Position numbers and translations under genes: made by a program
Notes under the pieces: generated by a model
The model's input: the letters and a program-made list of their open reading frames with translations, nothing else
The model's database searches: none
Told to the model about the DNA's origin: nothing
Assembly (NCBI GenBank): GCA_964385175.1
Contig: CAYLNL010000009.1
Location: 31,635 to 95,634, forward strand
Length of the DNA stretch: 64,000 nucleotides
Reading direction: 5' to 3'
Origin: CAYLNL01 sp964385175
GTDB lineage: Bacteria; Bacteroidota; Bacteroidia; Flavobacteriales; Flavobacteriaceae
Part shown: piece after piece, positions 8,488 to 17,188 of the stretch
How the letters are laid out: each line of letters opens with the position of its first letter
Position numbering within the stretch: the first letter of the stretch is position 1

Positions 8488-9438
8488 TTATTTTTTTACC
8501 AGCCCTAAGTCCACCAGGCGTTCGTGCAGAAATTCGCCTGCTGTTATATCTTCATATAGTTTAGGATGTTCTATATCTATACAACTTTCTAAACAGGTAA
8601 GAGGCATATCGCTTACCGGGTGCATAAAGAAGGGAATGGAGTAACGGGAAGCGCCCCATAGTTCTCGCTCTGGGTTTATTACGCGATGAATGGTAGATTT
8701 GAGCTTGTTATTAGTGTGGCGGGAAAGCATATCGCCTACATTTATCATCAACTCGTCGGGAGCCGCAATAGCATCTATCCAATCGCCATTATGATTTTGC
8801 ACCTGCAACCCCTTGCCTTGGGCGCCCATAAGAAGGGTAATAAGGTTTATGTCGCCATGAGCGGCGGCTCGCACAGCATCCTTAGGCTCTTCGGTAATAG
8901 GCGGGTAGTGAATGGGGCGCAAAATAGAGTTACCGTTTTTAATCCATTTGTCAAAATAGGTTTCCTCTAAATCTAAGTAAAGCGCTAACGCCCGAAGTAC
9001 ATATTGCCCTGTTTTTTCGAGCATTTGGTAAGCCATTTTGCCTACCTCGTTAAAATGAGGTAGTTCTTTCACCAGCACATTTTTAGGGTATTCTGCCTCC
9101 AGCTTAGCATTGTCCTGCACATACTGCCCAAAGTGCCAGAACTCTTTTAAATCTCCAGTTTTTCTGCCTTTGGCGTGTTCTTTCCCAAAAGAGGTATAAC
9201 CGCGTTGCCCGCCAATGCCCTCTATTTCATAGTTCATTTTTACTTTTAAGGGAAGGTTGAAAAATTTCCTGATTTCATTGTAAAGGTCTTCTACCAAGTC
9301 ATTGGTGAGGAAATGACCTTTCAACGCCACAAAGCCTATATTTTGGTAGGCATTTCCTATTTCGGTTACAAATTCTTGTTTTTTAACAGGGTTGCCAGAT
9401 AAAAACTTGCGTAAATCTACGCTGGGTATAGAATTCAT
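8488..9438 (-). CDS. isopenicillin-N-synthase-like 2OG-Fe(II) oxygenase
   Basis: The 316-residue product has the DIOX_N region (about 5-110) followed by the 2-oxoglutarate/Fe(II) double-stranded beta-helix domain. The iron ligands are His 194 and Asp 196 (AAAHGDINLITLL) and His 251 (STIHRV). The 2-oxoglutarate-binding pair is Arg 265 and Ser 267 (SRYSIPFF). Members oxidise small molecules such as amino acids and secondary metabolites; the substrate is not evident here. It is followed closely by the YciH-like gene and is preceded by its own -7 box at 9478-9485, so the downstream genes may be read from this promoter. Confidence 0.9.
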   Translation of the reverse strand: MNSIPSVDLRKFLSGNPVKKQEFVTEIGNAYQNIGFVALKGHFLTNDLVEDLYNEIRKFFNLPLKVKMNYEIEGIGGQRGYTSFGKEHAKGRKTGDLKEFWHFGQYVQDNAKLEAEYPKNVLVKELPHFNEVGKMAYQMLEKTGQYVLRALALYLDLEETYFDKWIKNGNSILRPIHYPPITEEPKDAVRAAAHGDINLITLLMGAQGKGLQVQNHNGDWIDAIAAPDELMINVGDMLSRHTNNKLKSTIHRVINPERELWGASRYSIPFFMHPVSDMPLTCLESCIDIEHPKLYEDITAGEFLHERLVDLGLVKK

Positions 9439-9477
9439 TTTCTTAATTGGTTTTACCGTTAGCTGCTATTTGAAAAC

Positions 9478-9485
9478 CAAAGGTA
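9478..9485 (-). promoter_or_regulatory. -7 promoter box TACCTTTG for the oxygenase cluster
   Basis: An exact TAnnTTTG on the minus strand lies 40 bases before the oxygenase ATG. It suggests a second promoter inside the lpd-to-phosphorylase cluster. Confidence 0.5.
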
Positions 9486-9505
9486 AGAATTTTTTCGTAT
9501 GTAGG

Positions 9506-10813
9506 CTATTTCTCTTCTTGTTTGAGAACGTTTACCAATAATACTATCCCGATTATAAAAAATACTCCTAAAAATAATACAGCGTTTCGCATACTGCCGG
9601 TGAGCTGGGCTACAAACCCATAGAGGAACATGCCAATAACAATGCCTATTTTTTCGGCTACATCATAGAAACTGAAAAAAGAAGTGGTGTCGGTGGTTTG
9701 AGGTAGAAATTTGGAATAGGTGGAGCGGGAGAGAGATTGAATACCCCCCATTACTAACCCTACAAAGCTTGCAGTGATGTAAAATTGCAGAGGGGTAATA
9801 ATAAAATAAGCATAGCAACAGATAGCTACCCATAATAGGTTAATGACGATGAGTGTTTTTACATTTCCGTATTTTCCGGAGGCTATGGAGGTAGTTATAG
9901 CGCCTGCCACTGCTATTAGTTGTATGAGTAGAATGCTAACGATGAGTCCAAACGTGCGCTGGCTGTCATTTTTCCAGGCGAGTTCTTCTTCGGCGAAATA
10001 GGTGGCGGCGAGCATCACGGTTTGTACGGCTATGCTATATACAAAAAAAGCGGTTAAATAGCGTTTTAAGAGGGGTGTTTTTTTGAGAATGCGCCATACA
10101 CCCGCCAATTCCCTGAAGCCGTTGAAGAGGATTTTGCGATGTATGGTTTTTCCTTTGGCGGGTCCTTTGGGAAGGTAACGAAAAGGGTATTGGCTAAAGC
10201 CAAGCCACCACAACCCCACTAAGATAAAGGAAATACGGGTGGGCTGCCCGGCGTTGCTAAACCCAAACCACTCAAACTTCATAATCATTACGAGGTTGAT
10301 GAGGAGAAGAACAACGCTGCCGGCATAGCCCAGGGCATACCCGCGGGCACTCGCCTTATCTTGCTGCTCGGGGAAAGCAATGTCTGGCAGGTAGGAGTTA
10401 TAAAAAACGAGGCTTCCCCAAAAACCTATCAATCCCAACAGGTACATTGCCAAACTAACGTATATATATTCCAGCGAAAACCAATACAAGCCTATACAGG
10501 AAAGGGCGCCGAGGTAACAGAAAAATTTTAGAAAAATGCGTTTATTCCCCAAATAATCGGCAATGCCCGAGAGGAGAGGGGCGATAAAGGAAATAATAAG
10601 AAATGCAAGGGCGGTTACATAGCTTATAAGAGGTGCACGGGCTATATACCCTCCCAGGAGGTGTATTTTTTCTATACCGGCATCCCGAAAGAGGGCGCCA
10701 TAAAAAAGCGGGAAAATAGCTGAGGCAATAACAAGGCTATATACAGAATTTGCCCAGTCATAAAAAGCCCAGGCATAGAGTAGCTTTTTGCTTCCTTTAG
10801 GTAGTGGCGTCAT
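9506..10813 (-). CDS. MFS transporter, UMF1/Atg22-like
   Basis: The 435-residue product is a polytopic inner-membrane protein with about 12 hydrophobic helices. The N-terminus LLYAWAFYDWANSVYSLVI is the signature of the UMF1 (Atg22-like) branch of the major facilitator superfamily. The substrate is unknown; the eukaryotic Atg22 exports amino acids from the vacuole, and bacterial members are mostly uncharacterised. It starts 21 bases after the lpd stop and is probably in the same operon, with a 67-base spacer before the oxygenase gene. Confidence 0.9.
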   Translation of the reverse strand: MTPLPKGSKKLLYAWAFYDWANSVYSLVIASAIFPLFYGALFRDAGIEKIHLLGGYIARAPLISYVTALAFLIISFIAPLLSGIADYLGNKRIFLKFFCYLGALSCIGLYWFSLEYIYVSLAMYLLGLIGFWGSLVFYNSYLPDIAFPEQQDKASARGYALGYAGSVVLLLINLVMIMKFEWFGFSNAGQPTRISFILVGLWWLGFSQYPFRYLPKGPAKGKTIHRKILFNGFRELAGVWRILKKTPLLKRYLTAFFVYSIAVQTVMLAATYFAEEELAWKNDSQRTFGLIVSILLIQLIAVAGAITTSIASGKYGNVKTLIVINLLWVAICCYAYFIITPLQFYITASFVGLVMGGIQSLSRSTYSKFLPQTTDTTSFFSFYDVAEKIGIVIGMFLYGFVAQLTGSMRNAVLFLGVFFIIGIVLLVNVLKQEEK

Positions 10814-10834
10814 GAGTTAGCAGTCTCTTATATG

Positions 10835-12241
10835 TTATATGTGTAGCGCCCTGTTTTGAGTGGCAGCCAAAGCAGCTTCTTTTACAGCTTCTGAATAGGT
10901 GGGGTGGGCATGGCTCATTCGCGCAATGTCCTCGGCGCTGGCTCTAAATTCCATGGCGGTAACAGCTTGTGCAATTATATCGGCAGCGCGGGCGCATATC
11001 ATGTGAACGCCGAGCACTTCGTCTGTAACACTGTGGGAAAGAATTTTTACAAACCCATCGGTATCTCCGCTGGCGCGTGCGCGCCCAAGCGCCCGTATGG
11101 GAAATTGCCCCATTTTGTAGGGAATATTCGCTTCCTTTAACTCTTCTTCTGTTTTGCCTACGGCGGCTACCTCGGGCCAGGTATAAACTACATTAGGAAT
11201 TAAATTATAATCAATATGAGGTTTTTGTCCTGCCAACAATTCGGCTACTAAGACGCCTTCTTCTTCGGCTTTATGCGCCAGCATGGCGCCGCGCACCACA
11301 TCCCCTACAGCATATATAGTAGGTATATGGGTTTGCAAACGCTCATTCACCTCTATTTGCCCTTTTTCAGTTGGTTTTATGCCGATAGCTTCCAGATTGA
11401 GCCCTTCGGTATAAGGTTTTCTGCCTATCGCCACTAAGCAATAATCGCCTTCGAAAACAACTTCTTCTCCCTTTTTGCCGGTGGCTTTCACAGTAACTGT
11501 ATTGCCGGCACGCTCTACAGCGTGTACTTTATGACTGAGATGGAAAGCGATGCCTTGTTTTTTTAATACCTTCATGAGTTCTTTACCCAAAGCGCCATCC
11601 ATTGCGGGGATAATTCTATCCATAAATTCAATAACGCTCACCTCGGCGCCTAACCTTCTGCATACCTGTCCCAGTTCTAACCCTATGACGCCTCCTCCTA
11701 TGATGAGCAATTTTCGGGGAACTTCTTTCATATTCAACAATTCAGTAGAGGTTATAACCCGTTCTTTATCAAATTTAATAAAAGGCAGCCGGGCAGGCTT
11801 AGAACCAGTGGCGATGATGATGTTTTTGGCTTCAACCTGTTCAGAAGTGCCGTCTTTCTTTTTAATAGTTATATGAGTGGTATCGGCAAAACTTCCTACG
11901 CCTTCATAAACGGTTATATGGTTTTTATCCATTAAAAATTTTATGCCTGCACAAGTTTGGTCAACCACTGCCTGTTTCCGGACGAGCATCTTTTCCAAGT
12001 TTACCTGTATGCCATTGGGAATTTCAATACCATGTTCTGCAAAATGGCTGAGAGCGTCTTCATAATGGTGCGAAGAATCTAAGAGGGCTTTAGAAGGGAT
12101 GCAGCCAACATTTAAACAGGTTCCTCCCAGCGTAGGGTATTTTTCAATAATGGCGGTTTTCATTCCCAACTGGGCGCAGCGAATGGCGGCTACATATCCC
12201 CCGGGGCCGGCGCCTATAACTACTACATCATACTGGTTCAT
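10835..12241 (-). CDS. lpdA: dihydrolipoyl dehydrogenase
   Basis: The 468-residue flavoenzyme is the E3 subunit of 2-oxoacid dehydrogenase complexes and reoxidises lipoyl groups with NAD+. Seen are the FAD-binding GAGPGGYVAAI (10-20), the redox-active pair Cys 42/Cys 47 (GGTCLNVGCIPSK), the NAD-binding GGGVIGLELG, the AVGDV motif and the C-terminal catalytic HAHPTYSE. The frame stays open for 61 codons upstream. I chose the ATG at 12241 because the protein then begins exactly at the FAD fold and a -7 box lies at 12287-12294 inside the longer frame. No E1 or E2 genes are adjacent. Confidence 0.96.
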   Translation of the reverse strand: MNQYDVVVIGAGPGGYVAAIRCAQLGMKTAIIEKYPTLGGTCLNVGCIPSKALLDSSHHYEDALSHFAEHGIEIPNGIQVNLEKMLVRKQAVVDQTCAGIKFLMDKNHITVYEGVGSFADTTHITIKKKDGTSEQVEAKNIIIATGSKPARLPFIKFDKERVITSTELLNMKEVPRKLLIIGGGVIGLELGQVCRRLGAEVSVIEFMDRIIPAMDGALGKELMKVLKKQGIAFHLSHKVHAVERAGNTVTVKATGKKGEEVVFEGDYCLVAIGRKPYTEGLNLEAIGIKPTEKGQIEVNERLQTHIPTIYAVGDVVRGAMLAHKAEEEGVLVAELLAGQKPHIDYNLIPNVVYTWPEVAAVGKTEEELKEANIPYKMGQFPIRALGRARASGDTDGFVKILSHSVTDEVLGVHMICARAADIIAQAVTAMEFRASAEDIARMSHAHPTYSEAVKEAALAATQNRALHI

Positions 12242-12286
12242 AATGTATAGATTGGTTTTGTGTTGAGTGTTTTCATAAAGAGCAGG

Positions 12287-12294
12287 CAAAGGTA
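12287..12294 (-). promoter_or_regulatory. -7 promoter box TACCTTTG for lpdA
   Basis: An exact TAnnTTTG on the minus strand lies 46 bases before the chosen lpdA start. A second match, TATATTTG, lies directly upstream at 12295-12302. Confidence 0.5.
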
Positions 12295-12394
12295 CAAATA
12301 TACAGGGGAATGATGTTTTAAAAAAAGATACAAAACCGAGTTTGGCTATCTGGTAATAAAATTGTAACATTACACCCTTAAATTTTACATTTTT

Positions 12395-13879
12395 ATGCAA
12401 AGTCAGGACATACAACCCCAGCATGTGGAAGACATTCCTATTGTAGAAAATAAAGCCCTCAGCATCTGGGAGGCGCTTATTCCCATAGTAGCCCTGGTGG
12501 GTATGTTAGCGTATAATGTGCTGGTAGTGTATAAGGGAGATGCCCTGAATGGGTCTAACCAGTTTATTTTGTTAATGGGAGCTGCGGTGGCGGCTATTAT
12601 AGGATTTTTAAATAAAGTATCGTATGGGGCGATGTTAGAGGAGGTGGCGAAAAATGTAAAATCTACTACGGGCGCTATCCTGATTTTACTTTTTGTAGGG
12701 GCTCTTTCTGGTACATGGCTTATTAGTGGGGTAATTCCTTCTATGATATATTATGGTTTGCAGGTTCTAAATCCTTCTATTTTCTTAGCGGCTTCACTTA
12801 TAATATGCGCTATCATATCTATAGCTACCGGCAGTAGCTGGACCACATCTGCCACTGTAGGAATAGCTCTGGTAGGTATTGGAAATACACTTGGCATTCC
12901 TGTAGGGCTCACAGCCGGCGCTGTAGTTTCCGGGGCATACTTTGGCGATAAAATGTCGCCCCTGAGCGATACTACTAACTTAGCGCCTGCCATGGCAGGT
13001 ACAGATTTATTTACCCACATACGGTATATGGCGCTTACCACTACTCCTTCTATGTTGCTTACCCTACTTATATTTATTGTTATTGGGCTTACCCTAAACT
13101 CTTCCGGAACGCCCGATACCCAAGCTATTTTGGGCGCTATAAAGGAAAAATTTTATATTTCGCCCTGGTTATTTTTAGTCCCTGCCGCAGTTATTTTTAT
13201 GATTGTGCGAAAAACACAGCCCCTTATTGCGCTCTTTGCGGGTACACTGCTGGGAGGGATATTTGCTATTATTTTTCAACCAGATATTGTTCTTAAAGTT
13301 GCAGGAGCCGCTAAGCTAAACTTCCAGGCTGCCTACCAGGGAATTATCAATGCCATTACAGTACAAACTACTATAGAAACCTCTAATACCCGCCTGAACG
13401 ATTTATTCTCCTCCGGGGGTATGGAAGGGATGCTCAATACCATTTGGCTCATTCTCTGCGCTATGGTGTTTGGCGGTATTATGGAGGCTATCGGGGCGTT
13501 GGCTAAGATTACCGAATCGCTCCTGAAATTATTCCATTCTGTATTTGGATTGTTCGCCAGCACCGTAGCCAGTTGCCTGGCATTGAACATAACGGCGTCT
13601 GACCAGTACTTAGCGATTGTGATACCTGGAAAAATGTTTGCAAAGGCCTATAAAGATAAGGGATTGGCCCCCGAAAATTTAAGCAGAACGTTAGAAGACT
13701 CTGGCACCGTAACCTCGGCATTAGTTCCATGGAATACCTGCGGTGCCTATCAAAGCAGTGTTTTGGGCGTTCCCACGCTAACCTATTTGCCATACGCTTT
13801 TTTTAACCTCATTAGCCCTTTTATGACGTTGCTTTTTGCTGCCTTGAATATTAAGATAAGACGGTTACTCAAAAAATAA
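12395..13879 (+). CDS. nhaC: NhaC-family Na+/H+ antiporter
   Basis: The 494-residue inner-membrane protein has about 11-12 hydrophobic helices. It carries NhaC-family motifs such as ATGSSWTTSATVGIALVGIG, AGAVVSGAYFGDKMSPLSDT and, near the C-terminus, ALVPWNTCGAYQSSVLGV. NhaC antiporters exchange cytoplasmic sodium for protons and support pH and salt homeostasis; some relatives carry malate/lactate or tryptophan, so the ion is an inference. It is divergent from lpdA with a 153-base shared region. The next plus-strand gene is 261 bases away, so it is probably transcribed alone. Confidence 0.9.
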   Translation: MQSQDIQPQHVEDIPIVENKALSIWEALIPIVALVGMLAYNVLVVYKGDALNGSNQFILLMGAAVAAIIGFLNKVSYGAMLEEVAKNVKSTTGAILILLFVGALSGTWLISGVIPSMIYYGLQVLNPSIFLAASLIICAIISIATGSSWTTSATVGIALVGIGNTLGIPVGLTAGAVVSGAYFGDKMSPLSDTTNLAPAMAGTDLFTHIRYMALTTTPSMLLTLLIFIVIGLTLNSSGTPDTQAILGAIKEKFYISPWLFLVPAAVIFMIVRKTQPLIALFAGTLLGGIFAIIFQPDIVLKVAGAAKLNFQAAYQGIINAITVQTTIETSNTRLNDLFSSGGMEGMLNTIWLILCAMVFGGIMEAIGALAKITESLLKLFHSVFGLFASTVASCLALNITASDQYLAIVIPGKMFAKAYKDKGLAPENLSRTLEDSGTVTSALVPWNTCGAYQSSVLGVPTLTYLPYAFFNLISPFMTLLFAALNIKIRRLLKK

Positions 13880-14094
13880 TTATTCTATTTTATAAAATGG
13901 ATATTTATATTAAATATAAATGTAAGCTGCTGCAACTATATGTTTTAGGATAGTTAGTTTAAATCAGGTACCATACCGCTAATAGTAGTAAGGGCTTACT
14001 AATAAGTCTTTAAAACCCTCTACTCATCAGATATTTTTATAATGAAATAAAAAATTAAAATCTTTTTATCGTGTTTATGGAAGCCAAGTTATCA

Positions 14095-14102
14095 TACTTT
14101 TG
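14095..14102 (+). promoter_or_regulatory. -7 promoter box TACTTTTG for the peroxiredoxin operon
   Basis: An exact TAnnTTTG followed by CACCG lies 38 bases before the peroxiredoxin ATG. The upstream TTTA at 14074-14077 could be a weak -33 element, at 17 rather than 19 bases. Confidence 0.6.
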
Positions 14103-14140
14103 CACCGTAAATAATAATCAAAACCTAAAAAATAAAAAAT

Positions 14141-14779
14141 ATGACACTTGTAGGTAAAAAATTTCCGAATTTGAATGTAAATGCCATGAATGAAATGGGC
14201 GATACCTTTACAATAAATGTATTGGACGAAGCAGTAAGTAACCATAGAAAAGTGCTGTTATTCTGGTATCCAAAAGATTTTACGTTTGTATGCCCCACTG
14301 AATTACACGCCTTTCAAGAAGCGCTCCCCGAGTTTGAAAAACGGAATACTTTGGTTATCGGCGCTTCCTGCGACACGGCAGAAGTGCATTTCGCATGGTT
14401 AAACACGCCTAAAGATAATGGTGGCATAGAAGGAGTTACCTACCCTATTTTAGCCGATACCAATCGTAACCTCGCCAACATGCTAAACATTCTAGATATT
14501 AGCGAAGAGATTTATAATGAAGATACAGATACCCTGATGTACCAGGGAGATAATGTAACCTACCGCGCTACCTATTTGATTGATGAAACCGGGACGGTTT
14601 TTCATGAAAGTATTAACCACATGCCCTTAGGTAGAAATGTACATGAGTTTTTGCGATTGATTGACGCTTATACCCATGTTCAGAGACATGGCGAAGTATG
14701 TCCTGCCAACTGGGAAGCCGGGAAAGACGCCATGAAGGCAAACAGAAAAGGCGTAGCCGCTTACCTAAGCACGCATTAA
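14141..14779 (+). CDS. 2-Cys peroxiredoxin (AhpC/TSA family)
   Basis: The 212-residue enzyme reduces hydrogen peroxide and organic peroxides. The peroxidatic Cys 51 sits in FWYPKDFTFVCPTE and the resolving Cys 187 in GEVCPANW, giving a typical 2-Cys peroxiredoxin. The C-terminus extends to a YL motif, often linked with sensitivity to overoxidation. It is the first gene of an operon with a thioredoxin-like protein (10 bases downstream) and a DUF6952-like protein. No ahpF flavoprotein is present, so the adjacent thioredoxin and the nearby trxB are the likely electron donors. Confidence 0.95.
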   Translation: MTLVGKKFPNLNVNAMNEMGDTFTINVLDEAVSNHRKVLLFWYPKDFTFVCPTELHAFQEALPEFEKRNTLVIGASCDTAEVHFAWLNTPKDNGGIEGVTYPILADTNRNLANMLNILDISEEIYNEDTDTLMYQGDNVTYRATYLIDETGTVFHESINHMPLGRNVHEFLRLIDAYTHVQRHGEVCPANWEAGKDAMKANRKGVAAYLSTH

Positions 14780-14789
14780 TTTTTTGTAT

Positions 14790-15104
14790 ATGCTACTCGA
14801 ATTAGAAACAGATACCTTAGCCAGCCTTATTAAAAATAATGAAACCGTAGTGGTGCAATATTCTGCCTCGTGGTGTGGCAACTGCCGCATTATGAAACCC
14901 AAGTTCAAAAAACTGGCAGAAGAAACCACCGGCGCTCTTTTTGTTATGGCAGATGCTGAGAAATTCCCCGAGTCCAGAAAATTAGCGAAGGTAGATAACC
15001 TCCCTACCTTCGCTACCTTTAAACATGGAGAATTTGTAAACCAGGTGCAAACCAACAAATTGGAAAACTTAATACAATTAGTCCATGAAGTTACCCATAA
15101 TTAA
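14790..15104 (+). CDS. thioredoxin-family protein
   Basis: The 104-residue cytoplasmic product has a thioredoxin fold with the active site SWCGNC (near residues 27-32) and the cis-proline region NLPTFATF. The middle residues G-N differ from the classical CGPC and should change the redox potential. A TTG two codons upstream is open, but the ATG at 14790 is the more natural start. It follows the peroxiredoxin by 10 bases and overlaps the next gene by 20 bases, so the three are one operon. It probably recycles the peroxiredoxin. Confidence 0.9.
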   Translation: MLLELETDTLASLIKNNETVVVQYSASWCGNCRIMKPKFKKLAEETTGALFVMADAEKFPESRKLAKVDNLPTFATFKHGEFVNQVQTNKLENLIQLVHEVTHN

Positions 15105-15342
15105 ACGCCTCACCGAGTTTATAGAAGCAAATGACGCCGACTATGTTATTGAGACTATTGAAACATTAGAAGCCTTAACCGATGTTCCTTCTTTAAAAGA
15201 AGAAGACCTAAACCTTATAGGCGAACTCATCTCCAATATGTACGGCGCCTTGGAAGTTAGCGCCCTCATAAAAAATGGCATGGACAAAAAAGAGGCGTTA
15301 AATACCTTTATGAAACGGGTGCAAGACGCTATTGACAAATAA
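15085..15342 (+). CDS. small DUF6952-like protein
   Basis: The 85-residue acidic, helical product has no signal or membrane segment and no cysteine. The N-terminal LPIIKRLTEFIEANDADYV and the C-terminal GMDKKEALNTFMKRVQ resemble a small family I associate with DUF6952, seen next to thioredoxin and peroxiredoxin genes in Flavobacteriia. Function is unknown. It overlaps the thioredoxin gene by 20 bases, which implies coupled translation and a role in the same peroxide response. Confidence 0.75.
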   Translation: MKLPIIKRLTEFIEANDADYVIETIETLEALTDVPSLKEEDLNLIGELISNMYGALEVSALIKNGMDKKEALNTFMKRVQDAIDK

Positions 15343-15560
15343 ACGGGAGAGAGCCAAGAATCAAGAGAACTTGCCCTGAGCGAAGCCGAAGGGAGAGCCA
15401 AGAATCAAGAACCGAGATAGCATCGGGAAATAAATCCTACATTTCAAGACACCCATAAAACACATCGTCCCTGAGATTAAAAAGATTGTTTTGTAGATTT
15501 TGATAAACAGATTGTTATGTGTTGCTCATTATATTACCCTATCTTTTTTCCAGCCTCTTA
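15343..15560. repeat. intergenic repeats including a palindromic CCCTGAGCGAAG element
   Basis: Two copies of GAGAGCCAAGAATCAAGA lie at 15349-15366 and 15393-15410. Between them is CCCTGAGCGAAGCCGAAGGG (15374-15393), an imperfect palindrome of a type I know to be widely scattered in bacterial intergenic regions. The rest up to 15560 holds no gene. Confidence 0.65.
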
Positions 15561-15564
15561 ATAG

Positions 15565-15895
15565 TGTCAGCAAAAGACATTAAGGCTCTCGCAGAGAACC
15601 CAAAACTCAAAAGCTATTATTGAGTTACCGGGTTATCCTGTCTCAATACGCATATCTCACTACCCACTGTTTTATGTCGCTCCCAAAAGACCCTAAGATT
15701 TTCGCAAAAAACACAAAACACAAATGGGTTACCAAGCCATTCTATCTCAATACTTATATCTCACTACCCATATCTCACTACCCACTGTTTTATGTCGCCC
15801 CCAAAAGACCCTAAGATTTTCGCAAAGAACACAAAACACAAATGGGTTACCAAGCCATTCTGTCTCAATACTCATATCTCACTACTCACTACTAT
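15565..15895. repeat. tandem repeat, period 118 bases
   Basis: Two nearly identical units begin at CCCACTGTTTTATGTCGC (15663) and 118 bases later (15781). A third, more diverged copy precedes them from about 15565, and a partial unit follows to about 15895. Each contains AAAAGACCCTAAGATTTTCGC and GGGTTACCAAGCCATTCT. A 64-codon frame crosses the array but has no protein-like features. The array fills the spacer between the peroxiredoxin operon and trxB. Confidence 0.85.
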
Positions 15896-15942
15896 AAACA
15901 GACTTGTTTATCAACTAACATCGCAAAACCTGCATAAAACTG

Positions 15943-15950
15943 TATCTTTG
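15943..15950 (+). promoter_or_regulatory. -7 promoter box TATCTTTG for trxB
   Basis: An exact TAnnTTTG lies 33 bases before the trxB ATG and just outside the tandem repeat array. Confidence 0.55.
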
Positions 15951-15983
15951 TTTCCTCAAACTATAAACTAACCTCATCTCATT

Positions 15984-16937
15984 ATGACTGGTACTGTTGA
16001 ACGTGTGAAATGCCTCATAATAGGTTCTGGCCCCGCCGGCTACACCGCCGCCATTTATGCCGCCCGCGCCGATTTAAAACCCGTGCTTTACACCGGGCTG
16101 GAGCCTGGCGGGCAACTTACCACTACTACCGAAGTAGAGAATTTTCCCGGCTACCCCGAGGGAATAGATGGCCCTACCATGATGCTTCAACTTCAACAAC
16201 AGGCAGAACGTTTTGAAACCGATGTACGCATAGGAATGGCTACCGCCGTTTCCTTCAGCCAGAAAGTGGGAGGGCTTCATAAAGTAACTATTGACGATAC
16301 AAAAGAAGTAGAAGCCCAAACCGTTATCATCGCCACCGGCGCTTCCGCCAAATACTTAGGATTGCCCAGCGAACAACGCCTTCGCGGCGGGGGCGTATCT
16401 GCCTGCGCCGTGTGCGATGGGTTTTTCTACAAAGGGCAAGACGTAGCCATTGTAGGCGGCGGCGATACTGCAGCCGAAGAAGCTACCTACCTCGCCAACA
16501 TCTGTAGCAACGTAACCATGCTGGTACGGGGCGATGCCATGCGCGCGTCGAAAGCCATGCAGCACCGCGTAAATAATACACCCAATTTAGAAGTGCGCTA
16601 CAATACCCAGGTAGAAGAGGTTTTGGGAGACAAGATAGTAGAGGGTTTAAAAATCTTAAACAGCAAAACCGGCGAAAAAGAAACACTAAAAATTACCGGT
16701 CTATTCCTCGCCATAGGCCATACCCCTAACACAGCCCTTTTTAAAGGGCAGTTAGATATGGATGCCACCGGTTACATACTAACCCAGGGAAAAACCACTC
16801 ACACCAACAAACCCGGCGTATTTGCCTGCGGAGATGTCCAGGACAAAGTCTATCGGCAGGCTGTTACCGCTGCCGGAACCGGTTGTATGGCGGCTTTAGA
16901 CGCCGAGCGCTATTTGGCTGAAGTAGGAGTTTCGTAA
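15984..16937 (+). CDS. trxB: thioredoxin-disulfide reductase
   Basis: The 317-residue flavoprotein passes electrons from NADPH to thioredoxin. It has the FAD motif GSGPAGYTAAIYAARA (14-29), the redox pair Cys 141/Cys 144 in SACAVCDGFFY, the NADP-binding GGGDTAAEEA and the C-terminal FACGDVQDKVYRQAVTAAG. The length and order are those of low-molecular-weight TrxB. It is a single gene with its own -7 box and sits 640 bases after the peroxiredoxin-thioredoxin operon, whose electrons it should supply. Confidence 0.97.
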   Translation: MTGTVERVKCLIIGSGPAGYTAAIYAARADLKPVLYTGLEPGGQLTTTTEVENFPGYPEGIDGPTMMLQLQQQAERFETDVRIGMATAVSFSQKVGGLHKVTIDDTKEVEAQTVIIATGASAKYLGLPSEQRLRGGGVSACAVCDGFFYKGQDVAIVGGGDTAAEEATYLANICSNVTMLVRGDAMRASKAMQHRVNNTPNLEVRYNTQVEEVLGDKIVEGLKILNSKTGEKETLKITGLFLAIGHTPNTALFKGQLDMDATGYILTQGKTTHTNKPGVFACGDVQDKVYRQAVTAAGTGCMAALDAERYLAEVGVS

Positions 16938-17188
16938 ACTTCATTACCACACATGCCATTTTTTTAAAGTAAGTTTTCTTTACGGAATCACTTCTCTATT
17001 TTTTGTGTTACTTTTATTACAATCTGGTAAACAAATAGTTACAGTGAGCTCAGCAAGTTATTTCCCCGCCCAATATGCTGATAAATCCCTTAGAGCCCAT
17101 AACTTTTTTTACTAAAAAATAGATTTTATTGTGTAGATACCAGTAAATAGTATAAATTTACCCCCAGCTAATTCAAAAATCAAAGTTT

